From positions 1 through 64,000 of the forward strand of contig CABIYO010000009.1 of NCBI GenBank assembly GCA_902362975.1: DNA of 64,000 bases, written 5' to 3'. Under the pieces are notes generated by a model. It was not told the origin of the DNA. It saw only the letters and a program-made list of their open reading frames with translations, and did not search any database. The position numbers were made by a program, and so were the translations under genes. This stretch comes from Caryophanales bacterium. Lineage in GTDB: Bacteria > Bacillota > Bacilli > Exiguobacteriales > Exiguobacteriaceae. Below, one piece after another: positions 1 to 9,445 of this stretch (its first letter is position 1; every line of letters begins with the position of its first letter).

Positions 1-33
1 GGGAACAGAACGCCTCAAGAAACCGAGAACTAC

Positions 34-75
34 AAAAAAGGACGAACCAGGTCGCATCTTGCGACCTGGTTCGTC
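34..75 (-). terminator. Rho-independent terminator of the nad operon
   Basis: A perfect 15-bp inverted repeat (positions 41-55 and 61-75) with a 5-nt loop is followed on the minus strand by a run of six T. It lies just downstream of nadA and should end the nadB-nadC-nadA transcript. Confidence 0.85.
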
Positions 76-111
76 AACAAGCTGGACAGGCGTTTGCCTG
101 TCCTCAAGCAA

Positions 112-1191
112 TTATCGCGCGAGCATACGTTCAAGTGCACGTTTCGAGAACTCTGTCGTCTCATGATCGACGCGAATGATGTTCACAGGGTCCGTCTCGA
201 GCGACTCGAGCGCCCACAGTAGATGTGGCAAGTCGATTCGATTCATCGTGAGACACGGACACATGAACGGGTTCAATGAAACGATATCGAGGTGTGGGTA
301 CGTCGCCGCCAGACGGTTGACGAGGTTCATCTCCGTTCCGACCGCCCACTTCGTCCCCGGTGCGCTCCCGTCAATCTTGTCGATGATATACGATGTCGAT
401 CCCGCCTCGTCCGCAGCCTGGACAACGTCAAACGTACATTCCGGATGGACGATGATGCGACGATCCGGCTCACGCTCACGGAACGCCTGAATTTGCGATA
501 CCGTGAACTTCTCATGGACAGAACAGTGTCCCTTCCATAAGATGACTTTCACTTGCTCGTCGTCTCCCTCCGTGACCAATTCTTCACGGAGCGGATCCCA
601 AACAGCCATCGCCTCGAGTGGGATGCCGAGATCAAACGCCGTGTTCCGCCCGAGATGTTGATCGGGAAGGAACAAGATGCGTTCACCTGCCTCAAGCGCC
701 CACCGGACGATTTCATGGGCGTTCGACGATGTGACGGTCGCCCCGCCGTGACGCCCAACGAACGCTTTGATGGCCGCTGTTGAATTGACGTATGTAATCG
801 GGAGGATGTCCTCTCCAAATCGTTCCGTCAGTTCTTCCCAAGCAATCTCCGTCTGATCGATATCAGCCATGTCTGCCATCGAACAGCCGGCACGCATATC
901 AGGTAAGACGACAATCTGGTCGTCCCGCGTCAACATGTCCGCCGTCTCTGCCATGAAGTGGACACCACAAAAGACGATGAATTCGGCTTCGCTCATCTGT
1001 TCTGCGAGCCGTGCGAGCTGGAGCGAATCTCCTGTCGCGTCCGCGAATTGAACGACCTCGTCTTTTTGATAATGATGGGCCGGTAAAAAGAGACGCGTCC
1101 CGAGTCGGTCTTTGACCGCCTGAATCCGAGTCTCCATCTCCTCCACTGACAGGTTAGCGTACGTCGGTGGGAGTGTTCCGAGTAGTTGCAT
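112..1191 (-). CDS. nadA: Quinolinate synthase NadA
   Basis: NadA condenses iminoaspartate with dihydroxyacetone phosphate to quinolinate, the second step of de novo NAD synthesis, using a [4Fe-4S] cluster. The 359-residue product is the long Bacillus-type form. The likely cluster ligands are Cys103 (AGCSMADMA), Cys223 (GHCSVHEKF) and Cys313 (CPCLTMNR), each offset by 7 from the B. subtilis ligands as I recall them. PAHHYQ and the Glu/Asn-rich substrate loops are present. The ATG has a strong AAGGAGGG site lying inside the end of nadC, so the genes overlap and are probably translationally coupled. It is the last gene of nadB-nadC-nadA. Confidence 0.97.
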   Translation of the reverse strand: MQLLGTLPPTYANLSVEEMETRIQAVKDRLGTRLFLPAHHYQKDEVVQFADATGDSLQLARLAEQMSEAEFIVFCGVHFMAETADMLTRDDQIVVLPDMRAGCSMADMADIDQTEIAWEELTERFGEDILPITYVNSTAAIKAFVGRHGGATVTSSNAHEIVRWALEAGERILFLPDQHLGRNTAFDLGIPLEAMAVWDPLREELVTEGDDEQVKVILWKGHCSVHEKFTVSQIQAFREREPDRRIIVHPECTFDVVQAADEAGSTSYIIDKIDGSAPGTKWAVGTEMNLVNRLAATYPHLDIVSLNPFMCPCLTMNRIDLPHLLWALESLETDPVNIIRVDHETTEFSKRALERMLAR

Positions 1192-2023
1192 CTTTTATCC
1201 CTCCTTGTAAGTTCAAACTACAATCGAACGCGCATACCGAATGAGTCAATTGACCGAGCGAGATGACGTCGATGCGAATGCCTCGATAATCATCAATCGT
1301 GTCGAGCGTGATGCCACCAGACACTTCAATTTTGATGTGCGTCGGTATATGACGGACCCACTCTCTCAATTCATCTGGCGTCCGATTATCAAGCATCACG
1401 ATGTCCGGATTGGCTTGAACCGCCTCCATCAGTTGTTCGAACGACTCGACCTCGACTTCAATCGGGGTCGTATGACCGACACACTCACGCGCCACTTGAA
1501 TCGCATTCGTCACGCCACCAAGTGCGACGATATGATTGTCTTTGATCAGGACGGCGTCATCGAGTCTTAGACGGTGATTGTATCCCCCTCCCACACGTAC
1601 GGCGTACTTCTCAATCATCCGCAGTCCCGGGGTCGTCTTCCGTGTATCGGTCACGTGTATCGAGTCATCATCTAGCGCATCGATGCACCGCTTTGTCATC
1701 GTCGCAATCCCACTCGTATGTTGGATGACATTCAACAGCACGCGCTCTGTCTCTAAAATCGCGCGCGTCTTCCCTCTCAAGACGACGAGTTCATCTCCAG
1801 GGGCAACCGCTCTCCCGTCTTCTTGGCAAGAGACCAATTCAAGCCGCTGCATGGTTGCCAGCTCTTCTACGATCGGCTTCCCACAAAAAATGCCATGTTC
1901 TTTGGCGACAATCGTTGCGACCGACTCGTCCTGTGCATCAATCAGCGCACTCGATAGGTCCCCATACCCGATATCTTCAATCAAGAACTGACGTAGTTGT
2001 TCGCGTAGGTAAATCGTGTTCAT
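1154..2023 (-). CDS. nadC: Nicotinate-nucleotide pyrophosphorylase (carboxylating) NadC
   Basis: NadC converts quinolinate and PRPP to nicotinate mononucleotide, the third step of the pathway. The type II phosphoribosyltransferase signatures are visible: [26 protein letters not shown], the EVEVES strand and VMLDN. The start chosen is the second of two adjacent ATGs (protein begins [10 protein letters not shown]), about 7 nt after GGAG, giving about 289 residues. The reading frame is open further upstream, but those residues lie inside nadB and do not resemble the family. The gene overlaps nadB at its start and nadA at its end. The last 20 or so residues, inside nadA, look like a non-conserved extension. 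Confidence 0.95.
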   Translation of the reverse strand: MNTIYLREQLRQFLIEDIGYGDLSSALIDAQDESVATIVAKEHGIFCGKPIVEELATMQRLELVSCQEDGRAVAPGDELVVLRGKTRAILETERVLLNVIQHTSGIATMTKRCIDALDDDSIHVTDTRKTTPGLRMIEKYAVRVGGGYNHRLRLDDAVLIKDNHIVALGGVTNAIQVARECVGHTTPIEVEVESFEQLMEAVQANPDIVMLDNRTPDELREWVRHIPTHIKIEVSGGITLDTIDDYRGIRIDVISLGQLTHSVCAFDCSLNLQGGIKDATTRNTPTDVR

Positions 2024-3410
2024 CATACCGCTCCATTTCGAGGATGCTTTGCGCGAGAAGACGCGCCGCATCGAGTTGTAAAGTTTGTTCACTTAATTGT
2101 CTTGTCGCGTGTTTCGTCATGGTCAACGTTTGGGTATTTTGTAAGAAACCTTTCAATTCATCAAGACTTGGTGAAATCGTCAACCATCTTCCAATTTGAG
2201 CACGTAACGCTTGAAATGCCACAGGTGAGATGTCGTACACCAACGTCTCCTTCGTCGCCGTGGTCGTCTGATTCAATCGCACCGCCCGCGCGACTCGTTT
2301 TCCAAACACCCAACATTCCAAAAGTGAGTTCGAGGCCAAACGATTCATCCCATGTATGCCCGCATCCGCCACTTCACCGACGGCATATAATCCATCAACG
2401 TCTGTCCGTCCCATGTCGTCCACTTCGATTCCACCCATATGAAAATGGAGGCCTGGACGTACTGGAATGCGGCGAGGATCGATCTGGAGTTTGTCACATG
2501 TCAACGCAAGTTTTGGAAACCGTTCACGAAGCCGTGTCACCTTTGTCGTATCGAGATACACCGTTCCCATCCGTTCCGTCAGTATCCGCGCCACGTCATC
2601 ACGAGGAGCGAGACTTCCGAGCGGATGATTCGCCATCACATGGTTTCCCTCTTCATCAATGAGCGTCGCCCCGGCTCCCCGGAGCGCCTCCGTCACGAGA
2701 TGAGGCTCGTCGGTCGCCAGTAAGGTGGGATGAAATTGGATCCGCTGTAAATGTGTCAGCTTGGCCCCACATCGATTTGCCAGAACGAGACCATCACCGG
2801 TCACGGTACGCGCGTTTGAAGTCCAATCGATCAGCCCACCGATGCCACCTGTCGCCAATACGACAGCGCCGGCTTCAATTCGAATGGGCACTTCATCACG
2901 AAACGCCATCGCGCCGACGACTTTCCCGTCTTTCGTAATGAGATCGTGCACGAGCACCCGTTCCAATACATTCACGTTATCAGGCATCGACTGACGCAAT
3001 TGCTTCATGACATGACGTCCCGTCTCGTCGCCACCGACATGAAAGATCCGATTCAATCGGTGTGCGCCTTCTCGTCCGAGGGCATAGCCCCCCTCTTCAC
3101 GGTCGAACCGGACACCGAATCGTTCCATTTCTTCAATCGCTTGACGACCTTCTTCTACGAGAATGTCGACGCGCTCAGCGTACGATGTGTTTTTAGAGGC
3201 GAGCATCGTGTCTTCTTTATGGGCCGTACTCGATTTTTCAAGATACGCGCTCGCAATCCCGCCTTGTGCCAAATCGGAGTTGCTCTCTGTCATCTCACCT
3301 TTTGAGACGAGAAGAATGGAGAATGATGTTGATAGATGCAAAGCCGTTGCGACGGCGGCAAGTCCCGTTCCGATAATCAAAATGTCAGTTTTCTCTACAT
3401 GTAAAGACAC
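1977..3410 (-). CDS. nadB: L-aspartate oxidase NadB
   Basis: NadB is an FAD enzyme that oxidises L-aspartate to iminoaspartate, the substrate of NadA. The 477-residue protein starts with the dinucleotide-binding fold (IIGTGLAAVATAL) and has the succinate dehydrogenase/fumarate reductase core motifs LAQGGIA, HRLNRIFHVGGDETG, ATGG and the C-terminal MNRLASNSLLE. The start is GTG with an AGGTGAT site 6-8 nt upstream. Candidate NiaR operators lie over the start. It is the first gene of the nad operon. Confidence 0.96.
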   Translation of the reverse strand: MSLHVEKTDILIIGTGLAAVATALHLSTSFSILLVSKGEMTESNSDLAQGGIASAYLEKSSTAHKEDTMLASKNTSYAERVDILVEEGRQAIEEMERFGVRFDREEGGYALGREGAHRLNRIFHVGGDETGRHVMKQLRQSMPDNVNVLERVLVHDLITKDGKVVGAMAFRDEVPIRIEAGAVVLATGGIGGLIDWTSNARTVTGDGLVLANRCGAKLTHLQRIQFHPTLLATDEPHLVTEALRGAGATLIDEEGNHVMANHPLGSLAPRDDVARILTERMGTVYLDTTKVTRLRERFPKLALTCDKLQIDPRRIPVRPGLHFHMGGIEVDDMGRTDVDGLYAVGEVADAGIHGMNRLASNSLLECWVFGKRVARAVRLNQTTTATKETLVYDISPVAFQALRAQIGRWLTISPSLDELKGFLQNTQTLTMTKHATRQLSEQTLQLDAARLLAQSILEMERYDEHDLPTRTTTSVLD

Positions 3411-3470
3411 TTGTACATCACCTGTTTTTCATATGTAATATTGACTTGTAAACTAGTTTCGCATAATTTT
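3400..3470. promoter_or_regulatory. Divergent nadB / nifS-like control region with candidate NiaR sites
   Basis: The sequence ACTTGTA[C/A]A occurs twice in the same orientation, at 3409-3417 and 3444-3452, 35 bp apart. The first copy sits in TGTAAAGACACTTGTACA (3400-3417), whose ends form TGTA...TACA, over the nadB start. For the rightward genes a -35-like TTGACT (3441-3446) is followed by CATAAT/TAATTT near 3462-3469. NiaR family repressors control nad genes in Bacillales, and niaR is two genes away, so these repeats are plausible operators. I could not compare them with a curated consensus. Confidence 0.4.
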
Positions 3471-3502
3471 GTGTAGAAGACAACATGAGAAAAGGGGAGT
3501 CC

Positions 3503-4636
3503 ATGATGAACCGCTACTTCGACTACGCCGCTACACACCCGATGACGCATGCAGCATTAGACCATTACGTGGCGATGACCAAAAACGTCTATGGGAACGC
3601 ATCATCACTCCATACTCAAGGTTATATGGCAGAAGATTATTTGACAGAGGCAAGACGCTTGATCAAACAGGCGCTCGGGCTTGATATGTTACGAGGAAAA
3701 TTATTATTCACTGGGAGTGGATCGGAGAGCAATTACATCGCCCTGACAAGTTTGCGTAAACGAATGAAGGGCAAAGAGGTGATCACGTCTTGGCATGAAC
3801 ATGATTCGGTCGCTCTCTTACTTGAAGAGTGGGAACGGGAAGGGATAATCGTTCATCGGTTGAAACTGAAGAATGGAAAGTTTGATTTGGATGCATTCAC
3901 CCACCTACTCGACCGTGACATCGGGCTCATCACGCTCCAACATGTCAATTCCGACACAGGATGGGTGTTACCGCTCCACCACATCCAATGCCTCTTGAAA
4001 TATAAGAAAATCCTCTTCCATGTGGACGGGGTCCAGGCACTCGGGAAAATCCCGATTTCTGTCGAAGGCATTGATGCTTATTCGTTCAGTGCTCACAAAG
4101 TAGGTGGACCGAAAGGAGTTGGCGCCCTCTACATGGAACGTTTGATTCCTCCTCCATACTATCCGGGACATCATCAATACGGGATTCGGCCCGGAACGAT
4201 TGACGTCCCTGGAATCAGTGCCTTTGCCAAAGCACTCGGAGAACGTCAGGAACAATTGACACGTTTTCAGAGAAATTTCATGGCGTTTCGTGCTATCTTG
4301 AAAGAGAAGACGTCAGCGCATGTCCATTGGCTCGAGTTCGACGAACAAAGTCCCGCCATTTTCTCCTTCGTCTCCCATCAACGCGACGGACAATGGTGGA
4401 TGACCGAGCTCGACAATCTCGGGTTCCAAGTATCGGCTGGGTCGGCATGTCGGGCAGGCCAAAATGGACCGAATCGCATGCTCGAAGCACTCGGATATGA
4501 GACGAGCTCCTGTCATGGACTCGTCCGCATTTCCTTCGGCGCGCATACGACCGCCGAAGACACATCGGCCCTCGCCGATGCCATCGTCATTTTAGCAAGG
4601 AGAGTCGAACATCATGAACAAACGTTTAGCCGGTGA
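3503..4636 (+). CDS. NifS/IscS-like cysteine desulfurase of the NAD locus
   Basis: A PLP-dependent cysteine desulfurase of about 377 residues. The Schiff-base lysine is Lys199 in SFSAHKVGGPKG and the persulfide cysteine is Cys316 in SAGSACRAG. In B. subtilis the syntenic nifS, divergent from nadB, supplies sulfur for the NadA Fe-S cluster, and the same role is likely here. The start is an ATG-ATG pair after AAAGGGGAG; the in-frame ATG at 3485 lacks a ribosome site. Its 3' end overlaps niaR by 23 bp, so the two are co-transcribed. Confidence 0.93.
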   Translation: MMNRYFDYAATHPMTHAALDHYVAMTKNVYGNASSLHTQGYMAEDYLTEARRLIKQALGLDMLRGKLLFTGSGSESNYIALTSLRKRMKGKEVITSWHEHDSVALLLEEWEREGIIVHRLKLKNGKFDLDAFTHLLDRDIGLITLQHVNSDTGWVLPLHHIQCLLKYKKILFHVDGVQALGKIPISVEGIDAYSFSAHKVGGPKGVGALYMERLIPPPYYPGHHQYGIRPGTIDVPGISAFAKALGERQEQLTRFQRNFMAFRAILKEKTSAHVHWLEFDEQSPAIFSFVSHQRDGQWWMTELDNLGFQVSAGSACRAGQNGPNRMLEALGYETSSCHGLVRISFGAHTTAEDTSALADAIVILARRVEHHEQTFSR

Positions 4637-5153
4637 AGAACGCCGTCGCACACTATTACAATTGATTGAATCGAGCAATGAGCCGATCACAGGATCTGAA
4701 CTGGCAAGACATGTATCCGTCAGTCGCCAGGTCATCGTCCAAGACCTATCGTTACTAAAAGCGAAAGGTCATCAAATCGTCGCGACCGCTCGTGGGTACG
4801 TCTACTTGCACGGAGACCTCACCCCATCCACCTATTCGAAAAAGGTAGCTTGTCGTCATACGGCAGAGGAGATGGAGGCGGAGATGAACGCCATCGTCGA
4901 TGAAGGGGTCACCATCAAAGACGTCATTATCGACCATCCTGTATACGGGTCCATCACGGGACAACTCATGGTGAAGAGTCGCCGCGACGTCCGTGCCTTC
5001 CTCGAACGTGTGAAGACGCATGGGGCTTCCCCACTCTCCCAGTTGACGGGTGGTTTCCATATCCATACGCTCGAATCAGACCATAAAGAGGCAATCGATG
5101 CTGCGGTGAAAGAATTGGACCGCCTCGGGATTCTTGTATCCGAATTAGATTGA
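4614..5153 (+). CDS. niaR: Niacin-responsive transcriptional repressor NiaR (YrxA family)
   Basis: A 179-residue DNA-binding repressor with an N-terminal winged helix (HTH_11, about residues 8-65) and a C-terminal 3H domain with conserved histidines at 82, 108, 149 and 151. Family members bind nicotinic acid and repress nad and niacin-uptake genes. The ATG follows AAGGAGAG inside the end of the desulfurase gene. Position and partner gene match B. subtilis yrxA/niaR. Its probable targets are the divergent region at 3400-3470. Confidence 0.93.
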   Translation: MNKRLAGEERRRTLLQLIESSNEPITGSELARHVSVSRQVIVQDLSLLKAKGHQIVATARGYVYLHGDLTPSTYSKKVACRHTAEEMEAEMNAIVDEGVTIKDVIIDHPVYGSITGQLMVKSRRDVRAFLERVKTHGASPLSQLTGGFHIHTLESDHKEAIDAAVKELDRLGILVSELD

Positions 5154-5190
5154 AGAGACGTCACGAATAGGTGACATCTCTTCTTTTTCT
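5153..5190 (+). terminator. Terminator after niaR
   Basis: A 12-bp stem (AAGAGACGTCAC with GTGACATCTCTT, one mismatch) begins at the stop codon and is followed by CTTTTTCTTTT. Confidence 0.85.
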
Positions 5191-5260
5191 TTTCAGTCAT
5201 GTCCGTTATACTGATGGATGGAACATCTTTCCTGAAATCATTTGAAAGGAGGGCTACGTC

Positions 5261-5839
5261 TTGAACGTCCTCGAGCATCTACTCGCCGTCTGTGGGGTCT
5301 TCAGCATTCCCATCGGTATCTTGGTCCAATTCATCCCGAACGAACTCGTTCTCGCATACGGCGGCTTCCTCGTCTACTCGCATGACGCGCCCTTCTTCCT
5401 GACGTTCCTGCTGGCGTGGGTTTCTTTCACGCTCAGCCAAATCGGTCTATACTGGATCGGTCGATTCGGTGGGCGTCCCGTCGCGCTCAAACTGTATCGT
5501 TATTTTCGAATTCGGCAAGACAAGCAACTCCGGGCCGAGCGATGGTTTGAGAAATACGGCGCATGGATCGTCTGCCTCAGTCTCTTTTGGCGACAACTGT
5601 TTGCCGTGAGCGCCGGCGTGATGCGTCTATCGTTCCGTAAGTTTTTGTCGGTAACGACCTTGATTTTCGCCGTCTGGTCATTCATCTTCATCCATGTCGG
5701 AATGATGCTCGGTAGCAACTGGCGCATGATCGGTCACTTCATGGACAATGTCATCCCTTTCTTGGCTCTTTCTGTCGGGATCGCCCTCATCGTTCGACAT
5801 GTTCGTCAGCAACCAAAACGTGTGAAAGAATCAGCTTAA
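5261..5839 (+). CDS. DedA/SNARE-associated family membrane protein
   Basis: A 192-residue integral membrane protein with four to five hydrophobic segments. The DedA hallmarks are re-entrant-loop-like regions, the central GRFGG motif (residues about 68-72), RWFEKYGAWIV and the R-Q/F-AG stretch (FWRQLFAVSAGVMR). Family members translocate phospholipids or undecaprenyl phosphate and affect membrane homeostasis. The exact substrate cannot be told here. The start is TTG with a strong AAAGGAGGG site. It is a monocistronic unit between niaR and the NIPSNAP-NUDIX gene. Confidence 0.88.
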   Translation: MNVLEHLLAVCGVFSIPIGILVQFIPNELVLAYGGFLVYSHDAPFFLTFLLAWVSFTLSQIGLYWIGRFGGRPVALKLYRYFRIRQDKQLRAERWFEKYGAWIVCLSLFWRQLFAVSAGVMRLSFRKFLSVTTLIFAVWSFIFIHVGMMLGSNWRMIGHFMDNVIPFLALSVGIALIVRHVRQQPKRVKESA

Positions 5840-5865
5840 CTGGAGCGGATTCTTTTTTTTGTTGG
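5828..5865 (+). terminator. Probable terminator overlapping the end of the DedA gene
   Basis: An imperfect hairpin (GAATC-A-GC ... GC-G-GATTC) spanning the stop codon runs into eight T residues. Confidence 0.6.
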
Positions 5866-5963
5866 AAAGGGAAACGCTCACATCTGTCGAATAAGAACCA
5901 TGTAAGCGAATCGCGGTCACACATATAGGACAGACACCGCACAACGAAAAAGGAGGAATCATC

Positions 5964-6737
5964 ATGTTCCATCGCCGTAAAACGTATACGATTCGACCTG
6001 AACGCCTGCAAGAATTCACCGACTTTTTCCATACATATATTTACCCGATCCAGGCGTCGCATGGCGCCCGTCTCGTCGGACGCTGGGTGACCGAAGATAA
6101 GTCCGAGGTCATGGCACTATGGGAATATCGGGACCGTGAACACTATGAGCAAGTCGAGCGAGATTATCGTGGCAGTACGTTGCGACGAGACGCCATGAAA
6201 CAGCGGGCTCGCCTTGGAAAAGAACTGTATATCAAGTCAAGCGAAGAGTTCATGATGCCGACCGGTCACTATACGCCGCCGCGTGCGATTGTCTGTGTGA
6301 CAGCGTATATCACGAATGAGGCGGGTGAGGTTCTCCTCGTCAAAAACATGCATCGGAACGACTCGTTCGAGATGCCTGGCGGACAGGTCGAAGAACATGA
6401 GTCACTCGTTGACGCCATCCATCGTGAAGTGGACGAGGAAACGGGCGTGAAAATCGAGGTGGAAGGCATCACGGGAATCTATCAAAACGTGTCCTCCCGC
6501 GTCCTTTGTGTCACGTTCCGCGCGAAGTATGTATCCGGTGACCTCAGACCGCAAGCTGGCGAGACACAGGAAGTTGGCTTCTATAAAGTCGACGCAAGTA
6601 ACGTCGGTGACTACATCAAACGGGAGCACTTCCAAATGCGCTTCCTCGATGCAATCGACCCGACATACATGCCTTACGCCATTTATAAAGTACGGCCATA
6701 TGAACTGATTGAGCGCATTGAACGCCAATCCGTATGA
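5964..6737 (+). CDS. NIPSNAP-NUDIX fusion protein
   Basis: A 257-residue two-domain protein. Residues 1-95 resemble a NIPSNAP / dimeric alpha-beta barrel domain (YTIRPERLQEF, GWRVTED-like strand, ALWEYRD). Residues about 105-235 form a NUDIX hydrolase with a complete Nudix box (GGQVEE ... REVDEETGV) that coordinates Mg2+ for cleavage of a nucleoside diphosphate-X bond. The substrate is unknown. The ATG has a good AAAAAGGAGGAA site. It is monocistronic and converges on the CNNM gene through a long palindromic hairpin. The fusion suggests the barrel domain may bind a ligand or drive dimerisation. Confidence 0.88.
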   Translation: MFHRRKTYTIRPERLQEFTDFFHTYIYPIQASHGARLVGRWVTEDKSEVMALWEYRDREHYEQVERDYRGSTLRRDAMKQRARLGKELYIKSSEEFMMPTGHYTPPRAIVCVTAYITNEAGEVLLVKNMHRNDSFEMPGGQVEEHESLVDAIHREVDEETGVKIEVEGITGIYQNVSSRVLCVTFRAKYVSGDLRPQAGETQEVGFYKVDASNVGDYIKREHFQMRFLDAIDPTYMPYAIYKVRPYELIERIERQSV

Positions 6738-6745
6738 CGCAAAAA

Positions 6746-6838
6746 GGATGATCCGCCATGTGTGAACTGAACCCTGAATGAGCACTTTTTATCAAGTGTC
6801 TATCATTCAGGTCTCAGTTCAGTGCGAATCATCCCTTT
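6746..6838. terminator. Long palindromic hairpin, bidirectional terminator between convergent genes
   Basis: Nested inverted repeats make almost the whole 90 bp one hairpin: outer GGATGATCCGC/GCGAATCATCC, middle TGAACTGAACCCTGAATGA (6763-6781)/TCATTCAGGTCTCAGTTCA (6803-6821) and an inner GCACTT/AAGTGT. It is flanked by AAAAA on the left and TTTT on the right, so it can terminate both the NUDIX gene and the facing CNNM gene. Its length is unusual for a simple terminator. Confidence 0.75.
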
Positions 6839-6841
6839 TGT

Positions 6842-8116
6842 TTATGCTTCTTTCATGTCTTCTTGCTGAGATTGTCCAGTCTCCACTAACAGTTTCCGGA
6901 CACGGCGTTTCTCCACATGAAGAACGGTGAACGTCATGTCTTGATACGTGACTTGTGCACCTTTCTCCGGGATGTCGCCGAGCAATTCAACGAACCAACC
7001 GCCCATCGTATTCGAATCGACGTCTGGTTTTGCAATCCCCATCTCTTCTGCGAATTCATCAACGTTCATGTCAGCCATACACTCATAGACCCCTTCACGG
7101 AGACGTCTGAGATAGACGACGGATTCGTCGTGCTCATCCCAGATGTCGCCGACGAGTTCTTCGAGCATGTCTTCTAACGTGACGAGACCCGCCGTGCCCC
7201 CGAATTCATCGAGGACGATAGCCATGTGAGATTGTTTCTGTTGGAGAATCGGAAGTAGTTCAATCAATTTTGTCTGCGGTGACACGAAAGTGACCGGTCG
7301 GATGAGCGAACGAATATCCGTCACTTCATCCTTCATCATCGAACGCAAGAAGTCACGTTCCGACAAGACACCGATGACGTTGTCGATCGAGTCTTTGTAG
7401 ACCGGCAAACGCGAATGTCCACCACTGAAAATCGTGTCTTTGATTTCATCGAGCGAATCGTCGATGTCCACGGCCAGAATATCGATTCGTGGCGTCAGCA
7501 CATCGTCGACCGTAATATCATTGAAGGCAAAGGCGCTATGGACGAGCTCAGCTTCCGTCTCTCCGAGCACACCTTCCTCTTCTCCCATATCGACGAGCAC
7601 TTTCAACTCTTCTTCGGTGACGGATGGCTCCTTGTCTCTCATCCCGATCATCCGCAGCGTTAACTTCTTCAAGCCGGTGAAAATCATCGTCACCGGTTTG
7701 AGGACTTTAACGAGGAACACAAGGATTCCACTGATGAGAAGCGAATACTTCTCCGCAAACTCTTTGGCGAGCGATTTCGGCAAAATCTCACCGAAAATCA
7801 AGATGATGACCGTCGTCACGAACGTTGACACGAGAAGACCGGTCCCCCCACTGAAAATCGATGTGGCGATGGCGGTCGACACCGTCGCCGAACCGATGTT
7901 GACGATATTGTTCCCGACGAGAATCGTCGAGAGCGTATCATCAAAACGGTCGACGAGATGAAGGACACGTTTTGCGGCTTTGTCGCCATCTTCTGCCATC
8001 CGAATCATCCGGACCCGGTTCACACTCGAGAGCGCCGTTTCTGCTGATGAGAAAAACGCTGACAACATGACGAGAACTACATATAGAATTAAACTTGACG
8101 AGGGCACAGGGTCCAC
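6842..8116 (-). CDS. CNNM/CorC (hemolysin C) family transporter
   Basis: A 424-residue membrane protein with an N-terminal DUF21/CNNM transmembrane domain (about 1-190: SAFFSSAETALSSVN, GNNIVNIGSATVSTA, FGEILPKSLA), then two CBS motifs (about 205-325) and a C-terminal CorC/HlyC domain (FGGTAGLVTLEDMLEELVGDI). Family members act in Mg2+/Co2+ transport or efflux in the cytoplasmic membrane. The start is GTG; a GGAG lies about 12 nt upstream, and a second in-frame GTG four codons later is also possible. It is probably monocistronic and ends at the shared hairpin. Confidence 0.9.
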   Translation of the reverse strand: MDPVPSSSLILYVVLVMLSAFFSSAETALSSVNRVRMIRMAEDGDKAAKRVLHLVDRFDDTLSTILVGNNIVNIGSATVSTAIATSIFSGGTGLLVSTFVTTVIILIFGEILPKSLAKEFAEKYSLLISGILVFLVKVLKPVTMIFTGLKKLTLRMIGMRDKEPSVTEEELKVLVDMGEEEGVLGETEAELVHSAFAFNDITVDDVLTPRIDILAVDIDDSLDEIKDTIFSGGHSRLPVYKDSIDNVIGVLSERDFLRSMMKDEVTDIRSLIRPVTFVSPQTKLIELLPILQQKQSHMAIVLDEFGGTAGLVTLEDMLEELVGDIWDEHDESVVYLRRLREGVYECMADMNVDEFAEEMGIAKPDVDSNTMGGWFVELLGDIPEKGAQVTYQDMTFTVLHVEKRRVRKLLVETGQSQQEDMKEA

Positions 8117-8155
8117 GTTAGCTTCACACTCCGTTTCTTCTTAACAAATAATTTT

Positions 8156-9445
8156 TTATTCCACAAACTCGAATTCGAAGTCGAGGATTGCGACGACACT
8201 ACCGTCCTCGGCACCCAATTTACGAAGATCATCATCGACGCCCATTTGACGCATTTGACGAGCAAATCGTTTAATCGACTCATCATGGTCAAAGTTCGTC
8301 ATCTTGAAGAGCTTCTCGATACGAGGTCCCGTGATCACGAAGCGATCGTATTCATCGATGTGGATTTGATAGCCTTTCTCTTCCTTCTCATAACGATACA
8401 CGACACGAGGCGTCGCTGTTTTCTCTTCGAGCTCATCGAGTGGGAATTCTGGTGTCGTATCGACAAAGTTCGCCACTTCGATCAACAAGTTGCGAAGACC
8501 GTCTTGAGCGAGTGCTGAGATTGGGAAGACTTTGACATCGTCCCCTACCTTCTTCTTGAACTCTTCAAGATGTTCCGCTGCGCCCGGCATGTCCATTTTG
8601 TTCGCCACGACGACTTGTGGACGCTCAAGGAGACGTAAGTTATACGACTCGAGCTCACGGTTGATCGTCGTGTAGTCTTCAAACGGATCGCGCCCTTCCA
8701 TACCACTCATATCGATCATGTGAACGATGACTTTCGTCCGTTCGATATGGCGAAGGAACTGGTGACCGAGACCAACGCCTTGGCTCGCTCCTTCGATGAG
8801 ACCTGGAAGGTCGGCCATGACGAAACTGCGGTCGTCCGCTGTCTTGACGACACCGAGGTTCGGTGTGATCGTCGTGAAGTGGTACGCACCGATTTTCGGA
8901 CGTGCCGACGAGACGACCGAGAGAAGCGTTGACTTCCCGACAGACGGGAATCCGACGAGACCGACATCTGCGAGAAGTTTCAACTCGAGACGGAGTTCAC
9001 GTTCTTGACCTGGTTCCCCGTTCTCCGCGATTTCTGGAGCCGGGTTGGCAGGTGTCGCAAAACGACAGTTCCCGCGACCGCCACGACCACCTTTCGCGAT
9101 CGTCGCTTGTTGACCGTGCTCGGTCAAGTCCGCGATGACGGTATCCGTCTCGGCATCGAACACGATCGTGCCAGGTGGGACTTTGACGATGAGCGGTTTC
9201 GCTTTACGTCCATGCATCCCTTTTGACATTCCTTTTTCGCCATCATCGGCGATAAACTTCTTCGAATAGCGGAAATCAACGAGCGTCCGCAATCCTTCTT
9301 CTACTTCAAAGATGACGTCTCCACCGTGACCACCGTCACCACCTGCAGGACCACCGTCTGGAACGTATTTCTCACGACGGAAAGCGACCATCCCTTTTCC
9401 GCCGTCTCCGGCTTTTACAAAAATATTCACCTGATCGACAAACAT
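8156..9445 (-). CDS. obg: GTPase Obg (CgtA)
   Basis: A 429-residue essential ribosome-assembly and stress GTPase. The N-terminal Gly-rich Obg fold (1-158) is followed by the G domain with G1 GFPSVGKS at 165-172, DLPGLIEGA (G3) and ANKMD (G4). A C-terminal OCT domain occupies about 345-429. The ATG follows AAAGGAGGGG, and the upstream Spo0B-like gene stops immediately before it. This reproduces the spo0B-obg pair of B. subtilis, where Obg also affects the phosphorelay. Confidence 0.97.
   Translation of the reverse strand: MFVDQVNIFVKAGDGGKGMVAFRREKYVPDGGPAGGDGGHGGDVIFEVEEGLRTLVDFRYSKKFIADDGEKGMSKGMHGRKAKPLIVKVPPGTIVFDAETDTVIADLTEHGQQATIAKGGRGGRGNCRFATPANPAPEIAENGEPGQERELRLELKLLADVGLVGFPSVGKSTLLSVVSSARPKIGAYHFTTITPNLGVVKTADDRSFVMADLPGLIEGASQGVGLGHQFLRHIERTKVIVHMIDMSGMEGRDPFEDYTTINRELESYNLRLLERPQVVVANKMDMPGAAEHLEEFKKKVGDDVKVFPISALAQDGLRNLLIEVANFVDTTPEFPLDELEEKTATPRVVYRYEKEEKGYQIHIDEYDRFVITGPRIEKLFKMTNFDHDESIKRFARQMRQMGVDDDLRKLGAEDGSVVAILDFEFEFVE

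Noticed and set aside
2102..2662. A 186-codon plus-strand frame opposite nadB
   Set aside because: Lies entirely inside nadB with no ribosome site and no recognisable sequence.
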